64,000 bases of DNA from assembly GCA_016218815.1 (NCBI GenBank), contig JACRCX010000125.1, positions 37,470-101,469 of the forward strand. Direction: 5' to 3'. Within the stretch, counting starts at the first letter, position 1, and each line of letters starts with the position of its first letter. The DNA is from Deltaproteobacteria bacterium. Its GTDB lineage: Bacteria; Myxococcota_A; Polyangia; DRWM01; JAAZOP01. The notes under the pieces were generated by a model that searched no databases, had not been told where the DNA came from, and saw only the letters and a program-made list of their open reading frames with translations. Of this stretch, positions 33,808 through 41,743 are shown one piece after another. The position numbers were made by a program, and so were the translations under genes.

Positions 33808-36072
33808 CTACCTCGCCGCGCAAGCGGCCGCGACCGCCGCCCGGTACGCGGCGCGCGTGCCGTGAGGCGGATCGGACGCCACGGTGTCCGACAGCTCGTC
33901 GAACGAGAACAGCCAGAAGCCGTCCGCGTGCGAAAGACCGCTGCGCAGTCCGGTCTCCAGCCCCTCCGGATCGAAGTTGCCCAGGATGATCCCACCCAGA
34001 TGGATCGCGGGGATGCCGTCCGCCACCCAGCTCTCCCGCTGCCGCGCGGTGAGGGTGTCATAGCTGAGCCACACGACAGGCAACACCTCCGTGGCCAGCC
34101 CGGCGCCCACGGCGCGGTAGAACCACGCGCTGGAGAAGATCGGCGCGTACGGGATGAAGACGAAGTCGGGGTCGAGAGCATGCGCGGCCTCCTCCATCCG
34201 GCGCGCCGCCGCCTCGACACGAACGGAGAGGGCCTCGAGGTAGTCGCGCAGCAGGCCGTGCCACAGCAGGGCGTCGAGCCTCCCACGCTGGGAAACGCCG
34301 GAAAGCTCGCTGCGCAGCGCGTCGTCGGCGAGGCCGTCCAGGTAGACCTGGAACGATTCGTCCTCGAAACACTGCAGGTCCGGGTACCACAGCGCCCCGC
34401 CGTAGGTCTCCATGTCGATCTCGACGCCGGCGATCCCGGGGTGCGTCGCGGCGATCGTCGCGACCTCGACCACCGCCGGCGTGAGCACCTCGTCCCAGTA
34501 CCCGACCTCGGCCGCGGCGGGCTGCCGGATGCGCTGGCCCTGCGGGCCGACCGACCAGGGCCACTCCGCGTCGTGGTTGTTGAACGCGTACCCCGAGTAG
34601 TACATGCCGACGGTCCACGGCACGCCGGCCGCCTCGGCGCGGTCGGCGACGTCGGCGATGCGCGCGCGCAGCGCGTCGGCGTCGGCCGCGGACAGATCGC
34701 CCGTCACGAGCTGCTCCGGCGTGATCGTCATCATCAGCGTGTCGAGCCCCATCGCCGCGGCCTCGGCCAGGCGGATGTCGACGTCCGCCGGGTCGGCGGG
34801 CACGGACCCGAAGCCGAGCGTCCCCTTGCCGGAGGGGAAGAGCGGGACGGCGGGAACCTCGGTCGAAGGCTCGGCGAACGTCGCGAGGTGGTCGCCGGGG
34901 GGCGGGGCCTCGGGCACCTCGACCCGGTGCGGCGCGTAGGCGATCGAGATCTCCTCGTCGGACGTCGTGATCGGGGGGAACCCCGGCGCGCGGGTGGCGA
35001 ACAGGCGCTGGTCGGGAGCCGGGTTGTTCGGCTCCAGGGGCGCGCCGCGGCGCAGGTCGGCCAGCCGGCGCACGGCGTTGGCGAGGAAGATGCGATTCGC
35101 GTCGACGCGCTCGGGCTGGAGCACCGGCTGGTGGCTGACCATGCCGTTGGCGCCGCCGACGGTCAGGAAGCCCTTGGGCACGACGGCGACCAGACCGCCG
35201 TCGGCCTCCGCGACCAGGACCGCGGCGGTGTCGCGGATCACGCCGCGCATCTGCGTGGACGACGGGTCGAGGCGCTGCCAGAGCGACTGGCCGGGAAAGG
35301 CCATGGCCCAGGTCTCAATACGTCCGCCGGCGGTACGCGTGGTGGTCGACCGCCCCGCCGCGAGCAGGCCATCGACGCCGTCGGCCACAGGGGACGCGGC
35401 GTTGACCCGGAGCCAACCGTAGCCGATGTCGAACTCCAGCGACGTGGCGTAGCCCCTGTCGGAGTCCTCGTGCGGCCAACTCGGATCCAGGCCGAAAATC
35501 GGACCGACGAGCAGGACCTTCTCGATGCGCAGCGGGGCGCCGAGGGTCTCGAGGATGCGGTTGAAGAGGAACCACTCGTTCTCGCCGGTGGTGGTGTCGA
35601 GGTATCCGGGCCAGGGGACGAGCACCAGGAGGCCGCCGGAGCGGACGAACGCGACGGCGGTGTCGACCTCGACCAGGGACATTTCCGCCGCGGCGGTGCC
35701 GGGGGAGAGGCCCGCGGCGAGGAAGACGATGCCGTAGGCGTCTTCGCCCGTCGTGTCGACGGCCGTGAGGTGGGGGTACCAGCGGCGATAGTCGAGCGGC
35801 ACGTCGGCGGCGACGAGCGCGTCGTGGAGGTCGATCCAGGCATCGGGGTGCAGGACGTCGAAGTCGAGGAGGAGGGCGCGGAGGGGAGGAGGAGGGGAGG
35901 AGTCGTCGGCGTCCTCGGCGTCGTTAGGCCCGCCGTCCGGCACGTCGGCCGCTGCTTCCGAGCCTTCGCCCTCCTCGGCCTCCGCCGCGGCGTCGCCGTC
36001 CGGCGGGGAGGACGGGGAGGAGGAGCACGCGGAGAGAAGGGCGAGGGCTCCGAGGGCCGCTAGGTTGCGCAT
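33808..36072 (-). CDS. large lipoprotein with Rossmann-like N-terminal and TIM-barrel-like C-terminal regions
   Basis: The 754-residue product has the signal MRNLAALGALALLSACSSS and an acidic/Ser/Pro linker to about residue 62. The next 300 residues begin LRALLLDFDVLHPDAW and contain AYGIVFLAAGLSPG and GGLLVLVPWPGYLD, like a glutamine-amidotransferase-type fold used in surface proteins. The C-terminal 330 residues look like a TIM barrel: MGLDTLMMTITPEQL, GIAGVEIDMETYGG with a possible catalytic Asp/Glu, and DPDFVFIPYAP. A glycoside-hydrolase role is possible but not shown. The start ATG 36072 has no ribosome site; a -10-like box lies seven bases upstream inside the end of lspA. Confidence 0.78.
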   Translation of the reverse strand: MRNLAALGALALLSACSSSPSSPPDGDAAAEAEEGEGSEAAADVPDGGPNDAEDADDSSPPPPLRALLLDFDVLHPDAWIDLHDALVAADVPLDYRRWYPHLTAVDTTGEDAYGIVFLAAGLSPGTAAAEMSLVEVDTAVAFVRSGGLLVLVPWPGYLDTTTGENEWFLFNRILETLGAPLRIEKVLLVGPIFGLDPSWPHEDSDRGYATSLEFDIGYGWLRVNAASPVADGVDGLLAAGRSTTTRTAGGRIETWAMAFPGQSLWQRLDPSSTQMRGVIRDTAAVLVAEADGGLVAVVPKGFLTVGGANGMVSHQPVLQPERVDANRIFLANAVRRLADLRRGAPLEPNNPAPDQRLFATRAPGFPPITTSDEEISIAYAPHRVEVPEAPPPGDHLATFAEPSTEVPAVPLFPSGKGTLGFGSVPADPADVDIRLAEAAAMGLDTLMMTITPEQLVTGDLSAADADALRARIADVADRAEAAGVPWTVGMYYSGYAFNNHDAEWPWSVGPQGQRIRQPAAAEVGYWDEVLTPAVVEVATIAATHPGIAGVEIDMETYGGALWYPDLQCFEDESFQVYLDGLADDALRSELSGVSQRGRLDALLWHGLLRDYLEALSVRVEAAARRMEEAAHALDPDFVFIPYAPIFSSAWFYRAVGAGLATEVLPVVWLSYDTLTARQRESWVADGIPAIHLGGIILGNFDPEGLETGLRSGLSHADGFWLFSFDELSDTVASDPPHGTRAAYRAAVAAACAAR

Positions 36073-36560
36073 GGAGGGAAGGGTAGCACACGAGGAGAGG
36101 GGGGTCGGGCGCCCTTCCACAGGAAGAGCAGCGCGCCGGCGACCAGGCACATGTCGGCGACATTGAAGATGGGCCAGTAGCGGATGTGGATGAAGTCGAT
36201 CACGTAGCCGCGGAAGATGCGATCGAGGAGGTTGCCGGCGTCGCCGGCGAGGAAGAGGGCGATCGCGAGCTGCTCGGGCCAGGGGGTGGCGCGCCGGAAG
36301 TACCAGAACACGGCGAGCAGAGGGATGGCGAGTGCGGCGGCGCCGATGGCGAGCGCGCGTTTGACCGGGTCGGGGACCTCGCGCAGCGCGCTGAAGGCGA
36401 AGTCCCGGTTCTCCGCGTAGCGGAGATCGAGGACGCCGGCGACGATGCTCACGGGGTCGTCGTGACGCAATTCGGACTGCGCCACGTGCTTGGTCGCATG
36501 ATCGCAGCCGACCAGACCGACGGCGGTGGCGACCAGGACGACGACGTGCATCTTCCGCAT
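36060..36560 (-). CDS. lspA: lipoprotein signal peptidase (signal peptidase II)
   Basis: The 166-residue protein has four membrane segments and the two catalytic Asp regions of LspA: GDAGNLLDRIFRGYVIDFI and FNVADMCLVAG. It cuts prolipoproteins before the lipidated Cys in the inner membrane. ATG 36560 (MRKMHVVV) has GGAGGG upstream; an open frame further out covers the 9-base repeat and is not needed. The coding end overlaps the start of the following lipoprotein gene by 13 bases. The many lipoproteins encoded in this window are its natural substrates. Confidence 0.93.
   Translation of the reverse strand: MRKMHVVVLVATAVGLVGCDHATKHVAQSELRHDDPVSIVAGVLDLRYAENRDFAFSALREVPDPVKRALAIGAAALAIPLLAVFWYFRRATPWPEQLAIALFLAGDAGNLLDRIFRGYVIDFIHIRYWPIFNVADMCLVAGALLFLWKGARPPSPRVLPFPPCAT
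36080..36088 (-). promoter_or_regulatory. possible extended -10 (TGcTACCCT) for a leaderless lipoprotein mRNA
   Basis: On the minus strand TGCTACCCT ends seven bases before ATG 36072. It matches T, A and the final T plus the TG extension. It lies within the 3' part of lspA, so the lipoprotein gene may have its own start besides read-through. Confidence 0.35.
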
Positions 36561-36641
36561 GAAACCCTCCGGGCAAGCCAACCGCCGACGGCGGCGGTTC
36601 ATTCCCGGATGAAGGCCGCAAGGTCGGGCACCGGATCCGGA

Positions 36642-36686
36642 CATTCGCGCAAAGGACGCCAAGGGACGCAAAGAACGCAAAGGGAC
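36642..36686 (+). repeat. 9-base periodic repeat (CGCAAAGGA type)
   Basis: ATTCGCGCAAAGGACGCC starts a run of about five units ending CGCAAAGGGACT in the divergent space between lspA and the HEAT-like gene. Confidence 0.85.
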
Positions 36687-36724
36687 TATCATCCGTAGGA
36701 AGGCCGCACCAAGGAGCGGATGAC

Positions 36725-38302
36725 ATGCGACGAAATCGGATGATCCTGGGACTCGCGGCCTTGCTGGCGGCGCCGGCCGGCGCCGGGGCGGCCCCGATGG
36801 AGCACCACGACCTGGCCTCGCTGTGGTTCCTGGCCGACGAGATCGTCATGGGCGAGGAGATTTCGCACGGCACCGAGGGAGCCGAGTGGAACGAGATCAC
36901 GACCTACCGCGTCAGCCGCTCGTGGAAGGGCGACCTCGCGGTCGGGGCCGAGATCGAGGTCTTCGACGACGTCTACCGCCTGACGATCGAGCCAACGTGG
37001 GATTGGAGCGACCCGGAGAACCCGCAGCGGATCGACCCGCCGGAGCGGGAGGCGTGCGCGATCCTGTTCCTGAAGCCGGCGCCGGCACGGATGATCGAGG
37101 AGGGACGGTTCACCCGCGAGGGGCTGTGGGAGAAGGTCCCGTCGGGCATGCGCATTCTCGCCGGAGGGAAGGTCTACCGCTTCGTCCAGATGAGCAACCC
37201 GGGCGCCTACGAGCCGGTGCCGCAGGGCGACGACCCGCAGGACGTGCTGGTCGGCAACCTCCGGCCGATCGAGCCGATGGACCTCTTGACCTTCGAAGGG
37301 GAGCTGGCGGACGCGAAGGCGAAGGCGGAGCGGGCCGACGCCGCCCTGGCGTTGACGGACACCGCCACCCGAAACCGCGCGCTGCTCGACCTGTTGCCGC
37401 CCCGGCAGACCTTCCCTCCGCGAGCCGAGATCCCGCAGGGCGGGTTCCCCGCGGACGCGCTGTCGATGCGACTGCGCGAGGAGATCGCGAAGACCGGGGT
37501 CACGGACGACTTCCTGGAAGCGATGGGCCGTGAGGTGGTGGGATCGTTCCGGACCTGGGACGGCCGGACCTTCCTCGACCCGGATCGCTCTGCCCGGGGC
37601 GAGCTGCTCCTGGCCGCGGCGCTCGAGGCCGACCGGCCGCGGCAGCAGCGCACGGCCGCGCTGCGCGTGCTGGCGGACATGCCGCCGTGGCCGGCTGAGG
37701 ACGACGAGAACGACCCGCTGGTCGAAAGGCTGGCGCCGCTGCTGTCGGACGCAGACCCGTGGGTGCGCGCGGCGGCCGTCGACGCGGTCGCCTCGTGGCT
37801 CGGCAACGAGGAATGGAAGTGGACGGCCGCGGAGGTGCTCGAGCCGGCGTTGCGGGCCGAGACGGATGCCGAGGTGCTCATCGAGTCCGCCTGGGACCTG
37901 ATGGGGCACCGGATGAAGGACAATCTGCTCGATCCGCTGCTGCGGCGCGGGCGGCGACTCGTGGCGGCTGTGCGGCCGGGCCCAATCGACCCCGCGTCAG
38001 GGGCCGCGATCGTGCTGGGGTACGAGCTGGCGTGCCGGGATTCGGAGTCGGAGCCATACTACGTCTCGTCCGTCGCGGTCGCCACGGCGGCGGACGGCAC
38101 GCAGGTGCGCAGCTCCGCGGAAGAGCGCCTGACATCAACGAACACGCAAGGCGCGGGGCGCGGGATCTCGAGCTTCACGTTCGACGAGCCGCTCGGCAGC
38201 GGGACATGGCAGGTGGCGCTCGAGGTGAGCATCTCCGCGCGGCACGAGGGCCCGCCACGGGCCACGGCGACGACTGCACCCATCGCGGTCGTGATCCCTT
38301 AG
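36725..38302 (+). CDS. exported protein with HEAT-like repeats
   Basis: The 525-residue product has a signal peptide (MRRNRMILGLAALLAAPAGAGA) and AAGGAG eight bases before ATG 36725. Residues 25-190 form a beta-rich domain beginning MEHHDLASLWFLADEIVMGE, resembling proteins that describe repeated exported domains of unknown role. A helical part (about 300-410: ERLAPLLSDADPWVRAAAVD) is HEAT-like. The last 100 residues are beta-rich. No catalytic residues are recognised. The protein probably acts in the periplasm. Confidence 0.75.
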   Translation: MRRNRMILGLAALLAAPAGAGAAPMEHHDLASLWFLADEIVMGEEISHGTEGAEWNEITTYRVSRSWKGDLAVGAEIEVFDDVYRLTIEPTWDWSDPENPQRIDPPEREACAILFLKPAPARMIEEGRFTREGLWEKVPSGMRILAGGKVYRFVQMSNPGAYEPVPQGDDPQDVLVGNLRPIEPMDLLTFEGELADAKAKAERADAALALTDTATRNRALLDLLPPRQTFPPRAEIPQGGFPADALSMRLREEIAKTGVTDDFLEAMGREVVGSFRTWDGRTFLDPDRSARGELLLAAALEADRPRQQRTAALRVLADMPPWPAEDDENDPLVERLAPLLSDADPWVRAAAVDAVASWLGNEEWKWTAAEVLEPALRAETDAEVLIESAWDLMGHRMKDNLLDPLLRRGRRLVAAVRPGPIDPASGAAIVLGYELACRDSESEPYYVSSVAVATAADGTQVRSSAEERLTSTNTQGAGRGISSFTFDEPLGSGTWQVALEVSISARHEGPPRATATTAPIAVVIP

Positions 38303-38313
38303 GGCAGAATCCC

Positions 38314-38360
38314 GGCCTTTGCGCTCTTTGCGGTTCTTTGCGTGCTTTGCGCGAAATTCC
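38314..38360 (-). repeat. 9-base periodic repeat (inverted orientation)
   Basis: CTTTGCGCTCTTTGCGGTTC continues to CTTTGCGCGAAATTCC, the reverse complement of the runs at 36642 and 57428. It fills the space after the HEAT-like gene. Confidence 0.85.
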
Positions 38361-38386
38361 GGGGCATCCGCGCCCGGCGGCCTTCG

Positions 38387-38638
38387 CTACGTCCAGCTTT
38401 CGACGAGTGGCTCGCGACTGCTGTGCGAGACGACCTGGTAGCCGGCGGACTCGACGGCGGCGATGAGGGCGGCTGCCGTGACCGACGAGTCGGCCAGGAC
38501 GATGCAGCGGCCGTCGTCGTGGCGGGTGGCGCTCTCTACGACGCCCGGGACCTCGCGCACCGCATCGTCGACGGACTTCGCGCAGTGGCGACAGGTCATC
38601 CCGCCCACGTGAATGGTCCACTCGATTCGCCGAACCAT
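38387..38638 (-). CDS. small heavy-metal-associated (CopZ-like) protein
   Basis: The 83-residue product is a single HMA domain with the metal-binding loop GMTCRHCAKSV (Cys16, Cys19). Such proteins carry Cu(I) or another soft metal in the cytoplasm. ATG 38638 has GGAGGTC eight bases upstream. No copper ATPase is seen nearby. It lies 67 bases after the start codon-distal end of the next minus-strand region and is probably its own unit. Confidence 0.88.
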   Translation of the reverse strand: MVRRIEWTIHVGGMTCRHCAKSVDDAVREVPGVVESATRHDDGRCIVLADSSVTAAALIAAVESAGYQVVSHSSREPLVESWT

Positions 38639-38705
38639 GGCACCGACCTCCAACCACCCCCCCCACGCCAGCCGCGGCACCATTATCGGCATCCGGCGCC
38701 CGATG

Positions 38706-41693
38706 TCACTCCCCCCCGCTGCGCGTCATCAGGACGGTGCCGAAGTCGCCGGCGGCCCAGCCGTTATCGGCGTCGAGGAAGAACAGGCCGCGGAGGTCGC
38801 GCGAGGTGGGGGCCGGGTGCGAGGTCCAGGAGGCGCCCCCGTCGATCGTCTTGAGGAAGGCGCCGGCGGCGCCGGAAATGTAGCCGGTGGAGGCGTCGAC
38901 GAAGACGAGCGCATAGAAAATGCCCGTGGCGGGGGTGCCGCGAAGCGCCCAGTGCGCGCCGCCGTCGGTGGTGACGATGACGGTGCCGGCGGCGCCGACG
39001 GCGAACCCGTTCGAGTCGTCGAGGAAGCGGACGTCCCACAGCGTCTGGGTGGTGCCGGTAGCGGCCGGCGTCTGCCAGGTGACGCCGCGGTCGGCGGTGT
39101 AGCGCGAGGTGCCGCTGGTGCCGACGATCCAGCCCCGGCCGCTCGCGTTGAACCACACGCCGTACATGATGATGCCGGCGGGTATGCCCGTGGGCTCGGC
39201 CATCCACGTCGTGCCGCCGTCGGGGGTGTAGCGCACGGAGCTGGTGCCGGAGTACGCGCCGACGGCCCAGCCTTCGGCGTCGTTGATGAAGTGCACGTCG
39301 TACAGCGCGCCGGCGGTGGTGGAGGTCTGGGCGGTCCAGGTGGTCCCGCCGTCGACGGTGGTGCGGATGACGCCACTTTCGCCGACGGCCCAGCCGTGCG
39401 CGGCGTCCGCGAAGTGGACGCCCCACAGGTTCTGGGTGACGCCGGAGGTCTGGGCGGACCAGTTGGCACCGCCGTCGACGGTGGCGACGATGCGGCCCGC
39501 CGCGCCGACGGCCCAGCCGTGCGTGGCGTCGGCGAACGCGACGTCGCGCAGGTTGTCGGCGGTCCCGCCGCGGCGGTCGATCCAGGTCGAGCCGCCGTTG
39601 CTGGAGGAGATCACCGTGCCGTTCTGGCCGACGGCGAGGGCATTGAGCGTGTCGAAGAAGACGAGGGCGTCGAGATTGGCGGTGGTGCCGCTGGTGCGCG
39701 AGGACCAGGCGAGTCCGCCGTCGGTGGTGGTTTCCACGCGACCGCCGGCGCCGACGATGACGGCGGCGTCCGCGGAGGCGGGGAAGACGGCGTTGTACTG
39801 CACGGCGGAGCGCATGAACGCGGCCCAGGTGGTGCCGCCGTTGGTCGAGCGATAGGCGTAGTAGTAGCCGACGGCCCAGCCGACGTTGGCGTCGACGAAG
39901 CGGACGGAGCGGATGTCGTAGGTCGAGCCGCTGGTCTGGGGGAGCCAGACGGAGCCGCCGTTGGCGGTCTTGAGGATGCGGCCCGAGGCGCCGGCCGCCC
40001 AACCGGTGGTGGCGGAGATGAAGTGGACGGCGTACAGGTTCGTGGTCACGCCGCTGGTCTGCGGGGTCCAGGTCGTGCCGCCGTCCACGGTGGCGACGAT
40101 GACACCGCCGTCGCCGACGGCCCAGCCGTGCGTGACGTCGGCGAAGGACACGCCGCGGAGGTTGGCGGTGACGCCGCTGGTCTGGGCGATCCAGTTGGCG
40201 CCGGCGTCGTCGGAGCGGAAGATGGCGCCGCCGTTGCCGACCGCCCAGCCGATCGCGGCGGTGGCGAACTCGATTCCGCCCAGCACGACGCCGCCGGGAA
40301 CGGCGCCGACGTTGCGCCAGGTGGCGCCGCGATCCCCGCTGCGGGCGACGAGGCCCGCGTTGCCGGCGGCCCAGGCGGTGGTGCCGAAGAACTCGAGGCC
40401 CCACAGCTCCTCGTAGGGCGGCACGGGGCTCTGCTGCGTCCACGGGGCGCAGGAGACGCGGCAGGAGGTCGGGCCGCAGGTGAGGAACCCGCCGTCGCAG
40501 GTCAGCGTGCAGGCGCCGCCGACGCAGACGTTGGCGCCGTTGACCACGACGGCGCAGGGGGTCTCGGCGAGCCATTCGAGGCATCCCAGGACGCCCACGT
40601 GGCAGGTGCGGGGCCCGCCGCCGGGACCGCACTCGCGGGCACCGTCGGACGGGCAGTCGTCGGTGCAGATGGTGGTGCAGACGCCCGCCCCCTCGCAGGT
40701 CTGGTGTGCCCCGCACTCGGTGCGGGCGCCCCAGATACGGCAGCCGGTCGCGGGGTTCAGCTCGCACGCCTCGTACGCCGTGCCGGTCATGCACCGCGCC
40801 TCGCCTTCGCCGCACGAATCGGTGCAGCTCGGACAGATGCCGGCGCCGACGCAGGCGCGCCCGCCGGGGCAGCGGTAGGGCGCGGACCAGCCGTAGCAGC
40901 CCGCGCCGGTGTCGCGCATGCACACCTGGTAATCGTCGCCGAAGCAACGCATCTCGGCGGCGGAGCAGACGTCGGTGCAGTCGTCGACGCAGGCGCCTTC
41001 CCAGCAGAATTGGGGCATCGCGCAGGGCGGATCGGCGACCCACTCCAGGCAGCCCGACGTGCCGCGCTCGCAGGTGAGCACCTCCTCGAGCGCGCTGCAG
41101 CGCGCGAGGCCCTCGGTGCACTCGTCGGTGCACGAGACGCACACGCCGGCGCCGGTGCAGGACATGCCGGGGCCGCAGGGGGTCGGAGTGCCCCAGGCGA
41201 GGCAGCCGCGCGAGCCCAGCTCGCATTCCTGGACGTCGGCGTCCGAGCAGCGGCGCTCGCCCAGCGTGCAGACGTCGGAGCAGCTCGCCACGCACGCGCC
41301 CTCCTGGCAGAACTGGCCGGAGGGGCAGGACTGGACCGGCCCCCAGGCGGGACAGCCGTCGGTCCCCGCGACGCACTCGACCCACTGCGTGTCCACCGCC
41401 GGCGGAGGCTCGCAGTGCCGCTCGCCCAGCGTGCAGGCCGGCGTGCCGCAGCCTTCGGGCGCGTCGGGAACGTCGAGCACGTCATCCGCGTCGGCATCCC
41501 CGTCCGCGTCGACGCCCGCTTCGTCGCCGCGATCGATGACGTCCTCCGCACCGCCGTCGTCGCGCGGCGGAGGGTTCTCATCGTCCCCGCCGGCGGCGCA
41601 GGCCGAGAGAAAGAGCGCCGGCAGGAGCGCCCAGCGCGCGATCACGGAACCGCGCGACGCGATTCGTGAGTCGTGAGTCGTGAGTCCGTTCAT
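38706..41693 (-). CDS. exported protein: six Cys-rich modules plus 14 Ycf48-type propeller repeats
   Basis: The 995-residue product has a lipoprotein signal (LLPALFLSAC), an acidic Asp/Ala linker, then six modules of about 50 residues with eight Cys each (type CTDVCTLGERRCS). A short Cys knot (CGPTSCRVSCAPW) leads into 14 beta-repeats of the type GWAVGxxGxIxxTxDGGxTW, as in the Ycf48/Hcf136 family. Fourteen is twice seven, so two seven-bladed propellers are likely. It should be anchored outside the cytoplasm. The function is unknown; propellers usually bind protein or glycan. ATG 41693 is followed by a 7-base periodic repeat before the signal. It is a paralogue of the next gene upstream. Confidence 0.85.
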   Translation of the reverse strand: MNGLTTHDSRIASRGSVIARWALLPALFLSACAAGGDDENPPPRDDGGAEDVIDRGDEAGVDADGDADADDVLDVPDAPEGCGTPACTLGERHCEPPPAVDTQWVECVAGTDGCPAWGPVQSCPSGQFCQEGACVASCSDVCTLGERRCSDADVQECELGSRGCLAWGTPTPCGPGMSCTGAGVCVSCTDECTEGLARCSALEEVLTCERGTSGCLEWVADPPCAMPQFCWEGACVDDCTDVCSAAEMRCFGDDYQVCMRDTGAGCYGWSAPYRCPGGRACVGAGICPSCTDSCGEGEARCMTGTAYEACELNPATGCRIWGARTECGAHQTCEGAGVCTTICTDDCPSDGARECGPGGGPRTCHVGVLGCLEWLAETPCAVVVNGANVCVGGACTLTCDGGFLTCGPTSCRVSCAPWTQQSPVPPYEELWGLEFFGTTAWAAGNAGLVARSGDRGATWRNVGAVPGGVVLGGIEFATAAIGWAVGNGGAIFRSDDAGANWIAQTSGVTANLRGVSFADVTHGWAVGDGGVIVATVDGGTTWTPQTSGVTTNLYAVHFISATTGWAAGASGRILKTANGGSVWLPQTSGSTYDIRSVRFVDANVGWAVGYYYAYRSTNGGTTWAAFMRSAVQYNAVFPASADAAVIVGAGGRVETTTDGGLAWSSRTSGTTANLDALVFFDTLNALAVGQNGTVISSSNGGSTWIDRRGGTADNLRDVAFADATHGWAVGAAGRIVATVDGGANWSAQTSGVTQNLWGVHFADAAHGWAVGESGVIRTTVDGGTTWTAQTSTTAGALYDVHFINDAEGWAVGAYSGTSSVRYTPDGGTTWMAEPTGIPAGIIMYGVWFNASGRGWIVGTSGTSRYTADRGVTWQTPAATGTTQTLWDVRFLDDSNGFAVGAAGTVIVTTDGGAHWALRGTPATGIFYALVFVDASTGYISGAAGAFLKTIDGGASWTSHPAPTSRDLRGLFFLDADNGWAAGDFGTVLMTRSGGE
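41661..41688 (-). repeat. 7-base periodic repeat (GTGAGTC) in the N-terminal coding region
   Basis: Three perfect GTGAGTC units plus a partial one (on the plus strand) lie within the first codons of the propeller gene if it starts at 41693. Confidence 0.85.
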
Positions 41694-41743
41694 CCCAATT
41701 GCTTCCCGCACTTCCCGCACTCCCCGCTCTTTCCGCACTCTTC

